Below, one piece after another: positions 1 to 10,860 of a stretch of 64,000 bases of DNA; position 1 is the stretch's first letter, and every line of letters starts with the position of its first letter. The stretch comes from Lichenostomus cassidix (lineage: Eukaryota > Chordata > Aves > Passeriformes > Meliphagidae): NCBI GenBank assembly GCA_008360975.2, contig CM039183.1, positions 83,364,350 to 83,428,349 on the forward strand, in the 5' to 3' direction. The notes below the pieces were generated by a model. The model worked only from the letters and a program-made list of their open reading frames with translations. It ran no database searches and was not told the DNA's origin. The position numbers were made by a program, and so were the translations under genes.

Positions 1-1167
1 TATTCCTAGTGCAATACTAGATCTAACATTTAGCTCATGACCTACAGATCTAACTTGTTGCTCTGGCTCAGAGCTGGCCTGTTTGTCTCTCTGCCCTGGG
101 ATTGAGCAGCATGTTTTCCAATACTTGAAATACAGGTTGGATGCAATGCAGTGACAGCGAAGGTCTTCTTTCCAAAGTCCTTTTCCAGCCTTGCCTACAA
201 TGGAAACCCCATGTTCTTAACAGCCTCTTAGACTGGCTGCTTTCTTCATTTCTTAAATAAAAGTATCAAATGTGTCCGCCTTTGCCATTGAGACCCAAAT
301 GGAAATCTTCACTGGGGGGAAGAGGCATCTTAAATGTATAGTAGGAGACTCTCTACAGGAGGTTTTGGGTTTTTTTAGGCTTCTCTTATGCTATTTGACT
401 TTGGGAGAGGCTGTGCAGCAGTATTAAAACTATTGTTGGTTTCAGAATAGGAACAGATGAACATAGTGCTCATTCATGGAAAGATACTGTACAGCTTTGG
501 AAACAAGGATCATCCTTTTATATACTCTGTATAATTTGTGTAGTACCTGGAAAAGTGCCCTGGCCCATGACTGAATATCATGAGCACAGTCTCAGTGTGA
601 TGCTTGGTCAACACTAACTGAAAAAGATTTCCCAGTCATAGCATTATTTGCAGCTGGAGAGATTCCTGGTATGGGAGATTTCATAAAGAGTTGAGGCTTT
701 GTTCAACAAAGATTAGATGGATGGATGGATAGATAGAAAGACAGGTAGACAGATAGATGCAGAGTTTTGTCATGTGAAAGCATTGAGGTGATTCACAGTG
801 CAGTATTTTATGGAAGCAGTTTGTTAATTACCAGTCAGTGTGATAAAGGGATCTGTGACATGAGAACTCATGGATGTATTTTACAGAGGTTATGGTCACG
901 TACCCTCGCTTGTTAGTAACCTAGTGTAAGTCAGCTGGTTTTGTTTTTATTGACATTTTATAAATATCTTATTTTTTAATCAAGTTTTAGTAACTAATTT
1001 TAAGTTAAATTTGTTTCTTTATGGCTACAGTAGACCTTATTTCACATAGTATGTGAAAGAGAATGAAAGTATGTGTTTTGTCATTATGTTAGCATGGCAT
1101 GTACTTTGTGTAGCTGAGTGCTGGTTTTGATGGCTACCTAACAGTTTTTCAAATTATTTTTATGCAG
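1..1167 (+). other. OGFRL1: Intron of OGFRL1 (3' part)
   Basis: Non-coding sequence ending in the acceptor used by the exon at 1168. I looked for the preceding family exon (an NLRFY-like motif) and did not see it. The only structure noted is a short GATG/GATA microsatellite at 715-759. Confidence 0.75.
715..759. repeat. (GATG)n/(GATA)n microsatellite
   Basis: Imperfect tetranucleotide run: ATGG units pass into ATAG units, then AAAGACAGGTAGACAGATAGATG. About 45 bp, in an OGFRL1 intron. Confidence 0.85.
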
Positions 1168-1246
1168 GGGTTTATATTGAAGAAGTCCTGAATAAATGGA
1201 AAGGAGACTATGAAAAACTGGAACATAACCACACTTATATACAGTG
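1168..1246 (+). CDS. OGFRL1: OGFRL1 internal exon A
   Basis: 79 nt. Acceptor is a T-rich stretch ending TATGCAG. The exon starts with two bases of a split codon and encodes [20 protein letters not shown] and on to TYIQ. It ends after TG of the Trp codon (phase 2). The donor reads GTTGGT, weaker than GTAAGT, but the split TG|G codon and the family sequence QWLFPLRE require it. The preceding exon is not in bases 1-1167. Confidence 0.9.
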
Positions 1247-4200
1247 GTTGGTCATTTACTACCTATTTTCTGTTTCAAAGCATTGATTTGATTAAGTCTT
1301 CATGTACTGAGCCATAATGCCCTTCTTCTTTTAACAGGCTTTTCCCACTGAGGGAGCAAGGTCTGAACTTCTATGCTAAAGAATTAACTACATATGAAAT
1401 TGAGGTAATAAAAATTGAGCTCAGTGTAAATCATCATGTTAATTTTGGTACACAACTGCTTTTTGTCATGTAGAGTTGTCTTATACAATGCAGAAGTACT
1501 TGCTTTAGTGCCACTTAAAATTTTGGATGTATTCTTTGTTTATTAGGAATTCAAGAAAACAAAAGAAGCAATTAGAAGATTCCTTTTGGCTTACAAAATG
1601 ATGTTGGAGTTTTTTGGAATAAAACTAATTGATAAAACTGGAAACGTAGCACGAGCTGCTAACTGGCAAGAAAGATTTCAGCATTTGAATGAGTAAGTAA
1701 TGACATGCACTCCACTTGCTAGAATTGCTATAGAATCTCTTTATCCTTTTGTTTTCTAGAGAAAGCAAAGATATTTTTTCCAAAGACTGCCAGAAAAAAA
1801 AGGAAAAAAATAAATAGTTGAGGCCTGGTTTGTGCCTCTATCTGTACATTCCTCCTTCCCCTTTTTTCTGATTGTGCTTCTCACCCATTACCAGCTGAAT
1901 TGACATAATGAAATTCCCTCAAAATACAACTTTAGGTGGTGCTGAAGATGATCCCAGTGCCAATTTACTATTGAATGCTACTGAATGCATTTTTACCCAA
2001 TCCCAAAGCACTGCTTCTCAATGGGGGGAAAAAAAATGTGGCTTGTCTTTTTATTTACATTTCCTGTGAAAGATCAAGTTCACACTGTATGAAAGTTAAA
2101 TAACAAGACTTCCCTCCCTCCCCAAAACATGAAATACTATGTATTTAGATATTTTTAATTGAAATGCTGATCCTGGAGAGGTTTAGACATGCATTAAGTC
2201 AAACTTTGGCCCAGTGTTCAGCAAATTATATCTGTTGTTTTTCATTGGTATTGTGTGAATCCTAAGTTTGCACTGAATTTCTCTCATGTAGATTAATTGT
2301 ACCAAAACCTCTTTTCAAATCTTGTGCTCACTTTCCTAGTACCTCTGACCTTAGAGCCACAGATTGTTTTCTTGCAGTATTTTTTTCTCCTGCCATGATG
2401 AAAGCTTTTAGGTACAATTGCTGATGGATGATTCCAGGTGAATACTGGGAATAATGTGTTAATAATTTTACTTAAACACTATGTGAGCCAATATGAGTGT
2501 GGTTTCAGATTTAGGCCACAGATAAAACAGGTTTTCAGGAAGCCCCAGTGTTACTGCATGTTTTTACTCCTGTTCTTAGCAGTGAGTAGCTACAGTTTTA
2601 AGTCAGGATTTGTGATTCTGTTTACTTAATTTTATCCATCTAAAATTCAAACTTAAAAGTTTTACGGTATACTATGGTGTGCTTTATAAGAGCTCTTCAG
2701 AAGCAGTTCCAGAAAACAATTTGTTTATTTTTTTCTTAGACATTTCCTACAACAGCGGGATTTTCTCTCCAGAGGTGCCTGGTTTTCCCCAGAACTGACT
2801 GTATTAGTAGTGCAGGTACTAGTCTAGGCTGGAGACCCAGCTTTTCAGTAACTTGAGTGCAGTGCAGTGAATCCTGTTCTGTAGCTACACTATAAGTATA
2901 CTACAAACCCTGTAGTCTATAAAGTGACTGGATTTTCTCCCCAGAGCAAGAACAGCATAGAATCATTAAGGTTGGAAAAGATCTCCAAGACCCTTGAGTC
3001 CAATCTTTGACCAAACACCATCATGTCAACTAAACCATAGCACTGAGTGCCACATCTACTCATCTTTTGAACACTTCCAGGGATGGTGATTCCACCACAT
3101 CCCTGGGTAGCCTGTTGCAATGCTTAACCACTCTTTCAGTGAAGAAATTTTTCCTAATATCCAACCTGAATCTCCCCTTGGTGCAACCTGAGGCTATTTC
3201 CCCTTGTCCTGTCACTTGTTGCCTGGGACAAGAAACTGACCCCCACCTTGCCACAGCCTCCTTTCAGGTAATTGTACAGTGCAAGAAGGTCTCCCCTGAG
3301 CCTTCATTTCTCCAGAATAAGCAACCCCATTACCTTTAGCCACTTCCTACTGGACTTAAGGTTCCAGACCCTTCACCAGCTTTGTTGCCCTTCTCATAAG
3401 GCATACAGCAGAAGGAATCAAAATCAGTTTGGTTGATTTTATTTTATCTCAGCCCTCTCCCTCAGCGCTTTTTACAAACACTTATTTTCACTCACAACAT
3501 CCTAGCAAAGGAGGTGCAAGTAAGCTTCAGCAGCTGTGAGAAATTAAAGTACAGGAAGCCTGAAGTACATACCTGAAGTGATAAAAAGGACTCAGGAATT
3601 GCAGTTCCAGTTCTATGTTTATAAAGTGGGTTGTTTTCTGATTCAATAGAATTTTTTTACCCATTTCTTTCAAAGGTCTCAACATAACTACTTGAGAATC
3701 ACTCGAATTCTGAAAAGTCTTGGAGAACTTGGATATGAGAGTTTCAAATCTCCCCTGGTAAAATTTATTCTGCATGAAGCTCTCGTGGAAGACACCATTC
3801 CCAACATTAAGCAAAGTGCTCTAGAATATTTTGTGTATACTATTAGAGACAGAAGAGAAAGGAGGAAACTGCTGAGATTTGCGCAGCAACATTATACACC
3901 CTCAGAGCATTTTATTTGGGGACCCCCAAGGAAACAGAAATCAGAGGGAAGCAAAGCAAATAAAAAGCCAGCATCTCCAGTTTCTATTCCCAATAGTCAT
4001 ATTTCTAAGCATAAGAAACCAAAAGAGCCTAAGAATACATCAGCAAGTGGAAGCTCAGCTGGTAAAACAACTGAAGAAAGAAAGGTAGAATTCACAAAAA
4101 ATGGGGAAGAAAATGATCAGGATGAACAAGAAGTGAACACTGACACTGTTAGGCAGAACAACGGTGAAAAGAACAGTGAAACTGATACCGTGCAGCTTTC

Positions 4201-4435
4201 AAAATCAGAAGAAATTCATGATACTTCAGACAGAAAGGAGGACGCTTCTCATTGCAAAAAAGATGATGAAAATCTGAACAATGACTGTGGAAATCACCCA
4301 GGCATTATAGAGAAAGATTTATGTAATACTGAGAATTCTTCAAATGACACATCAGCAGATCTACAAGACAACCTTGATAAGGATACACTTTCAGGGGGGA
4401 CTACCACAGAAACTAAGGATGAGCTCAAAGCATGA
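1168..4435 (+). CDS. OGFRL1: OGFRL1, 3' part of gene (four exons; 5' end off-window)
   Basis: Spliced coding sequence join(1168..1246, 1338..1404, 1547..1692, 3676..4435), 1052 nt, ending in TGA at 4433-4435. The first two bases finish a codon begun upstream; 349 residues follow. Visible residues 1-181 match the OGFr_N-type domain, with landmarks such as [40 protein letters not shown] and [13 protein letters not shown]. Residues 182-349 are a polar tail: a Lys-rich stretch that could act as a nuclear localisation signal ([10 protein letters not shown]), then Glu/Asp/Asn/Ser-rich sequence without predicted fold. The family includes OGFR, the met-enkephalin receptor; OGFR's long imperfect C-terminal repeats are absent and the tail is short, which favours OGFRL1 over OGFR. 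From memory the human protein is about 450 residues, so roughly 100 N-terminal residues lie off-window. The molecular role of OGFRL1 is poorly defined. Reading frame is intact, so it is not a processed copy or pseudogene. Confidence 0.93.
1338..1404 (+). CDS. OGFRL1: OGFRL1 internal exon B
   Basis: 67 nt between a CTTTTAACAG acceptor and a GAG|GTAATA donor. It completes the split Trp codon and encodes [22 protein letters not shown], ending in phase 0. The upstream intron is only 91 bp, close to the minimum usual for vertebrates. Confidence 0.92.
1547..1692 (+). CDS. OGFRL1: OGFRL1 internal exon C
   Basis: 146 nt between a GTTTATTAG acceptor and a GA|GTAAGT donor that matches consensus well. 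Encodes [20 protein letters not shown], then [13 protein letters not shown] and [10 protein letters not shown], ending in phase 2. The stretch is part of the helical OGFr_N core. The intron before it is 142 bp; the one after it is 1,983 bp and contains a CR1. Confidence 0.93.
1693..3675 (+). other. OGFRL1: Last OGFRL1 intron
   Basis: 1,983-bp intron, GTAAGT to CAAAG. It contains an A-rich patch near 1794-1816 and an antisense CR1 fragment at 2955-3397. Small open frames inside it overlap the CR1 or are random. Confidence 0.9.
2955..3397 (-). mobile_element. CR1 LINE, 5'-truncated 3' end, antisense
   Basis: On the + strand it begins with AGAATCATTAAGGTTGGAAA, the reverse complement of the CR1 3' terminus, and continues with the typical CR1 3' text (TCCAAGACCCTTGAGTCCAA; GACCAAACACCATCATGTCA; GATGGTGATTCCACCAC; CCTTGTCCTGTCACTTG). 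It stops near GTTGCCCTTCT, the usual 5' truncation. Inserted in the last OGFRL1 intron, opposite to transcription. Too short to encode reverse transcriptase. Confidence 0.9.
3676..4435 (+). CDS. OGFRL1: OGFRL1 terminal coding exon
   Basis: 760 nt of coding sequence after the acceptor TTTCTTTCAAAG, completing the Glu codon and continuing [19 protein letters not shown]. The first ~84 codons finish the conserved domain (to HFIWGPP); the other ~168 codons encode the polar tail, ending [12 protein letters not shown]. The long open frame (TTG at 3692 to TGA at 4435) supports the exon on its own. The tail is enriched in Lys, Glu, Asp, Asn and Ser and probably disordered. Confidence 0.95.
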
Positions 4436-4743
4436 GTCTGAGATTTAAAAAACTTTTGTTTCACATTGAATGATGCAACATATGCATTGCTCCTTCATTT
4501 TGATTGAAATTTCCATCTAGTGTAAATTCACGAGACTATGCTTGTTGCAAATGGATCAGATTAGGCTTCTGTTAGGTTAATGAATTTTGGTTTTTTTCAA
4601 CCTCAGTTTATCAGCAGTCAGCCAGGTGTGTCCCTTTAAAACAATTGTGCATATTGAAAGCTAAGAAATCCATTATCTTTTCCAGACAGATTGCACAGAA
4701 AAGCTTATCTACTTTTTAAAATTCATCCAGTATTAAAAAAAAA

Positions 4744-4749
4744 ATTAAA
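4744..4749 (+). promoter_or_regulatory. OGFRL1: Candidate poly(A) signal ATTAAA
   Basis: ATTAAA inside an A-rich stretch about 310 bases after the stop codon. The A-rich context makes it less certain. Confidence 0.4.
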
Positions 4750-5014
4750 GTGTAAACACTAAAAATCCTTGGAACATCAGAATTTTTAAGTTTCTTTTAA
4801 GTTTGCTTTAAGTTTTGTTTTTCATTTATGAAATTACTAGAAATTATTTCAAGAACACAGATTTTACCCTAGTGGTTATTTTTTTCGGAACTATGTTCGT
4901 GTTTAATAGCGGTATTTGCACAGTATCTTTTACCTTAGATTAGCATCTTTGTTGGAGGCACTTAACCATGGATATCATATCATGTCCTGTACAGCTGGGA
5001 ATCACTGTACATTG

Positions 5015-5020
5015 AATAAA
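5015..5020 (+). promoter_or_regulatory. OGFRL1: Candidate poly(A) signal AATAAA
   Basis: Canonical AATAAA 580 bases after the stop codon, followed by T-rich sequence. The best proximal candidate for OGFRL1 mRNA 3' end formation. Confidence 0.5.
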
Positions 5021-5356
5021 AGTTTTAACTTACAATTAAACTGTATCCACAGCTTTTGGATACAAGGGAAGTTGCAATTCAGACTTCTTTTAGTCCCTTC
5101 TAAATTCTTCCTTCTCTTGACTCATTTACTACAATTAATCTTTGGTCAGTCAAATTTGGTCTCAGTTTGAAAGCTCTCTGTTGATCAGCCATAACAAGGC
5201 AACTCCCCCAGCTGGGTTCAGTACCTGGAATGCTTCTGGACAGCTGAAAAGCAGTGTCTTCACCACAGAGCACTGCCTAATCAGCAAAGCCGTCAGAGAA
5301 AAGGTCACCAGGCATGTCAAGTTGGGTCTTAGTTGTACTCTGATGTTTCTTGGTCA

Positions 5357-5409
5357 GGGTCTGCATAATACAGAGTCAGGTTTGGGTAGGGTCTGCACAA
5401 TACAGAGTC
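5357..5409. repeat. Two 21-bp direct repeats
   Basis: GGGTCTGCATAATACAGAGT plus C at 5357-5377 recurs at 5389-5409 with one change (T to C), 32 bp apart. A small local duplication. Confidence 0.85.
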
Positions 5410-8400
5410 CCCTGTGGCTGATCTCAGAGACAAAGGCAGTCCTGATGCTTCTTTGCAGCTGTCTGTTTCCTCTCTTTGCTCTCCATCATAAGTCTCACAG
5501 TTTTATGTTATTTTGATAATCAGCAGAAACGTGAGGCAGGCCACTCTGTTGACCTGGCTGGAGCCTAACAAGTAGGAATTTCACTATTAAGATCTTTCCC
5601 AGCTTCTACTGAAGAACTGTCTGCTTTCCCTGAGTAGCTTCTTCTGATTTCCTGCCATTCAAGTCAAACAAGATAGTACCCAGAAAGTTAGTTGTGCAGA
5701 ATATCTATTAAAAATAATACAGGTACAACTCACCCTTCCTACAGTCCTAAAATACTCTTAAAATTTCTGTATGTATTTTCCATTTAAAAGTGTACATATT
5801 ATCCACTGCCATTAATGTATTTCTGATTAAATGTTACGAGGCAAGGGGCTGGCTACAGTTTGACTGTCAGAATACTACAGGACTTTATTCAATTCTTGTA
5901 ACTCAAAATGATGACATTTTCGGGGGTTTCAGAGCATAGACAAAATGTCTTGTATTCTTTTTTTGATAATGCCCATCATGGCAATGCATCATCCATTGTT
6001 TTCCCCAGGCTGCACTGGTTCTTGGGATCAAATAGAGTAGCAGTTAGGGATTTAGGTGCCCATGGCACCGTTAGGCTCTTTCCATCCTAAAGAAGCAGGG
6101 AAGAAGGAAGATGTGTTTCTCCTTCTGTGCTGACTTGTGAGGGAAGGAACCTATATACATGGATTTTTATTTTTTTTTAGGGTAACCCAGATCACTCAAG
6201 TAGGCATTAAGTCTGTCTGAGCAGAAAAGCCCCAAAGAATTCCTCCTGGAGACACAGCCTTTTTAAGACTGGAAAGATCCTGAGAAGCCATTTACAATTC
6301 CCTGGACTTGAACTGGGATCACCTTGTTCATGTTTGCCTCTGACCTTCAGAACAGAAGGGGAAGGAAATGCTGTGATAAAACTGGTCAGTGTAGTTAAGG
6401 ACTCTGCCCCTCCATCTGTGCAAAGTGGGGGGCACTTTATTTTCTGCCTATGACTTTTTCAATATTGAGTGCCTAACCATGCAGACTTCATAGTGCTGTG
6501 TTTACATAGCTATTTCTTGAGTGGCATAGGGAAAATTGATACCCTGTGTATAAGGAACGTAACTATAGCATGAGTAGCTATACAGAGCCTTCAATTTATG
6601 GACTTTAGTATTAATGTTAGATGCGTCACAAAAAATGCATGGTATTGAAGTGAAATAAGGGATGCCAGAGGTGTTATTATATTTATACTGTAATTTGGTT
6701 GAACATCAAGGACCTCAGGAAGTCTTTTGTCTACTGAACAAAAACAAAGGAGAAGTCTTGCTCTGATGTAAAACAAAGTTCTCAGAATGTGCATCCAGAA
6801 GATTTTTCTGCAGTACACTATTCCGTTATCATGACACAGCTCTCACCTATACATGCTTACTGGTTTGACATTCATAATTAACTACTTAAAATACTTTTAA
6901 TCTGGTGGAGCTGTCTGCATTAAGGGGCCAGGATATCTGAAAATACTGTCAAGAACTTTGGTACTTATATCTGTATTAACTGGGCAATTCTTTATTTATT
7001 TTTTTTTAAATCTGCAACTCCGTATATTTCTCTGTTTTTGTAGAAGAGTGGTGGCATATCAGTTGCCTACAAAGAACTGTGGGGACTATGTAAGTGAGGT
7101 TTTTTGTGTCAGGTGGGCTCCTGCACTCTCTAATCCTTGTTTTACAGCTTTATCAACTGAATTACTCCCATGGGACACTGCAGCTTTAACAAATTCTGTT
7201 CTGTGTAAAATTGATGATTTATCATTCTTTTCATAGAGGAATTGGTTCTTCTGATTTTTTTGCAAGTACTGAAAAGAAGGATTTATTGCAGGGCAATCAT
7301 ACAGCCTAGCATCCCATTGAGATTTGTGAGGATCAAGTGGGTGCACTATATGCATTTTTGTTACAGAATCATGGCCTTAGCAACCAGAAGCACCCCGTGC
7401 TTGAAGTTTCTAAGTATTGGTTTTCAGGTTTACAGTATATATACAGTATAAATATGCTGACATGATTGTATTCTCATAAATGCCAGTACATAGTTGTTTA
7501 ACCATTACTTCAGGAACTGAGGGTATGCAAAGAAAGGTCATTTGCTCACTGTTAAATTTCTTTTTATCTTGCTATATGCTTAAGTATTCAGGGATTTCTG
7601 TGTACTTATTACAACAATGTATTTTGGCCCAGTGTTTGACTAGAATCTGAGCTGTTCATACATCAGTTGAACAGAACCTCCCCTATGAAGGTTCTTTCCA
7701 AATAAGTACATCTGAGTAGCCTCTGGTACTGTTACTGGGAGTAGTGTGTACATGCACATACCTGTGAATTTGATTTGAAGTATCTTATAGTGAGGGGATA
7801 TAAATGTGCAGCTTGAAAAAGATGTTACTGAGTACACAGATGCAAGTGATGGTGATCATACAAATCATGCAAAAATGCAGCACTTTAAGATTAGTTACAG
7901 CTCTGTGCCCTACTATGCCAGACACAAGTGTGCCTCGGTACCTGATGCTGTGTTGGTGTAGAGACTGAAAGCTTGGCTACATGAGGTGTGCAGCACAGAC
8001 CATTCAGAGAGGAGTAGTTACATGTGTGCGTGTCTCAAGGAGCAGGTCTGAGGTCTTTGTGTTCATGTTGCTGGAATAAAATCTGAAGGATGCTAAAGAT
8101 ATGTGCAATAATCATTTGAGAGCTGTTCCCTGGCTTGGGTCAGCTCCTCAGTTTCCTGCTCTAAGATTGCAGCACTCTAATGTATTAGGTATTTGTATTA
8201 TCGTTGTTAACATTTCATGTAACCTAGTGTAAGCCTCCCCAAACTATTCCAGGATAATTCTAATAATCTGCACTTGCATATATTTGTACTATAACCAGAA
8301 GGTTTACAGACTTTAGAAGCTTTGAATAATGTTAATGGATGCACCAATGAGGTAAGACAAGTGATATTTACTGGATTTAAATGGAAAACAGCTCTTGTTT

Positions 8401-10722
8401 GTTTTTAAATAAAGTTTATGTATATCTGTTTAATTGAGGTGGGTTTTTTACACTTTTCTTCTTCTCACAGTTGTGATGGTACTGATCACAATTTATAGTA
8501 AGTTATATATGTTTAAGTGAAAATAATTTTTTTACACCACAGTTTTGCAGGAAACATATCATATTGAATTTCCTTGACAAAAGCTGTATTTATGAGTAAG
8601 ATGCAAGTATGTGAAGTAAGTTTTGCCATTAATAAAAGTATGACAATATCATGCTGACGATGTTCGTTGTCCTCAGAGTTGCCAGTGTGGGTCAGAACCA
8701 AAGATGTTTCTAGCCTTGTGTCCTGCCTCCAGCAGTGGCCACCAACAGATAGTGTGAAACAAACGAATTATACAGTGACCCCATTTTTCTCTAGGAACTT
8801 TTTGATTTTGAACTCATGGTTTCTTTCAGCCTCCACAATCCATTGTGGCTGTGATTTCCATGTTTTAATAATGTTTTGTGTGGCAAAAGTGATCTCTTGT
8901 TTATCTCAGATCTGTTTTTTCAAGAATTGCTACTGCATTTGAACACAGTACTAAAAGTATTGTAAGAAGAAGAGTAATCCCCTCCAAATCAGTTTTTAAA
9001 CACCATGGGAGATTCGAATGACAAAATACCTGTTTAGGCAGAAAATGTCCCATGTTTCTTCTGTTTTTAGGCAGAAGGTGTCTGCTTCGGCAGAAACCTG
9101 TCCTAAGCTGATGACAATGCTACCTTACTTATTCCTTCTGAGTACATTTTTACACATAAATCCTTTTGTAGACTAGTGTTAAAAGTGTAGATTAAGTGTT
9201 AGATTTCAGATTAGAAGTTAGAAGTCAGATTCCAACTGCAGAACAGTATTGACTTTTTTTCTTATTGGTGTGAAAACAAAATCAGTCAAATGAAAAACCT
9301 ATTCCTAGCCCACATATGAGTGAGGTGTCTCTGGATTTTGAGCAATCAGCATCAATGAATCTAACATTGTGATCATGTAGAAGAAGGAAATACTGTCTTT
9401 GCTGAGACCATAGTTGGGTTTGCTGAGAACCATAGTTACCATTCCACATTTTGGTAATTTCTTTTGATACGTGTTCACAATTGCAACTGTAATTGGAGTT
9501 ACTACTCAAAACATATTTTTGATGGCCATCAGAGTCTGAAAATGAAGGATGGGTCAAAAAAGGCCTAAGCATGCCCAACCCCCCTCAATTCACATTATGG
9601 TCAACACCACAGATTCACTGGTAAGAGATACTTAGATGCAGTTCTACAGGGGGAGTGTAAATTGTGTCTCTGTAATATCTTTATGCTCAGTATTGCCTAT
9701 GAACTGTTTATTTTCCTTAAAGCTGTGTTCTCTTTTCAACCTTTGTTCTTAAGTACACTTACTTAAGACCTTGGTGAAAGCAAGAATTTACTTTAAAGAA
9801 TAGGTTTGTTACATGCTGTATGTAATGGACTCCTCAAATGTAGTTCAAAAGCTATAGAGATCAATTCAATAGAGACCTTGTCTGGCTTTACACTTGTAAT
9901 CACTTCTATATTTATTTTCAAAAGCATTATGCTGTTTGCTATAAGATAAAAAACGTGAGAATTGGCAAATCGTTCAGAAAGAAGTCTCATCTTAGAAATG
10001 TGGCTCTTTAATTATACCATGCTTACAAGTTCAGTGGTGTATTCATCAGCTAAAGTTTATTGTGAAATATACTGAATGTACTTACTACTGTGGCTAACCA
10101 TGTGAAAATTATTGTTTTGCGGTAAAAAAGGTTATGGCACTTATATTTTTGGGATCTGCTGAAGCATGATTGCTAATCATTAGTTGCTCTTTTTTTTCTG
10201 TGTTTTAATGTATTCCACGATTGTTTGCCCTTTATGCAGTTTTATTTCAGCAGCAGATGATTAAGTGTAGTTTTGCATTGATAAAACTTGAAAATATCAT
10301 AGACTTCATTGTTCAAATGTATTCTAAGAAAAAAAGTGTAGTAAAAAGAAAAAAACCCCAAAGCCCAACAATTTTTACTTGCAAAATGGAACACCTCTAT
10401 GTCAGCTTTTATGAATGGTCCTGCTCTCTTCTCTGTATTCCTTTGCCGTGTTTAATTACAGAATGCTGTGCATGTTTGGTGGTACCAATACCATATGTAT
10501 GTGGTAGGAGTGGTAACCAGTTTCTGGATTTGTAATGCACTGTAAAGAGATATTTTATAATTCTGTAAGTGTATGGCAGTGATATGCCAAAAAAAATGTA
10601 AAAACATAAAAAGCAATAGTTTATGTTGCTTACTGCTATATTTTCAATCATTTGTAAAATGAAATACTTGGATTTCCTTTCAGGTAAATATATTTTTAAT
10701 AACAGCAGCCAAAAACTGAACT

Positions 10723-10728
10723 AATAAA
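10723..10728 (+). promoter_or_regulatory. Candidate distal poly(A) signal AATAAA
   Basis: CTAATAAAGC context, followed by a T/GT-rich region (GTTGTGTAGC; TTTGTATAGTGTTCTGT). It resembles a genuine cleavage site better than most others in the region, but its use is unproven. Confidence 0.35.
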
Positions 10729-10860
10729 GCTTTCTCCTTTAGCAGCATTGTTTTAGCAACATGTACAAATGTTGTGTAGCTCTAATAATGTGTAACTGCT
10801 GTTTGGCACTTGTTTGTATAGTGTTCTGTAAATATATTAACACCTAAAAGTAGGGAATTA

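Larger units (their letters stand above)
4436..5040 (+). other. OGFRL1: OGFRL1 proximal 3' UTR
   Basis: AT-rich sequence directly after the stop codon, with candidate poly(A) signals ATTAAA at 4744 and AATAAA at 5015. The end point is inferred from the second signal plus about 20 bases; transcript data would be needed to fix it. Confidence 0.65.
5041..10860 (+). other. Possible distal OGFRL1 3' UTR or intergenic DNA
   Basis: AT-rich, free of recognised interspersed repeats for about 5.8 kb, with canonical AATAAA at 8075, 8408, 8631 and 10723 on the + strand, and a Pumilio-type element TGTAAATA at 10827-10834. Lack of repeats plus several + strand poly(A) signals would suit a long alternative 3' UTR; this is inference. 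A 21-bp direct repeat is at 5357-5377 and 5389-5409. Confidence 0.35.

Noticed and set aside
1..1167. An additional upstream OGFRL1 exon or the promoter
   Set aside because: No NLRFY-like coding stretch and no CpG-rich promoter sequence were found, so both are taken to be off-window.
3067..3339. 90-codon plus-strand frame in the OGFRL1 intron
   Set aside because: It is the antisense strand of a CR1 3' UTR. A similar 91-codon frame appears in the CR1 at 33,660-33,935 for the same reason.
3879..4088. Second-frame open reading frame over the last OGFRL1 exon
   Set aside because: A shadow of the real frame; the OGFRL1 family match is in the other frame.
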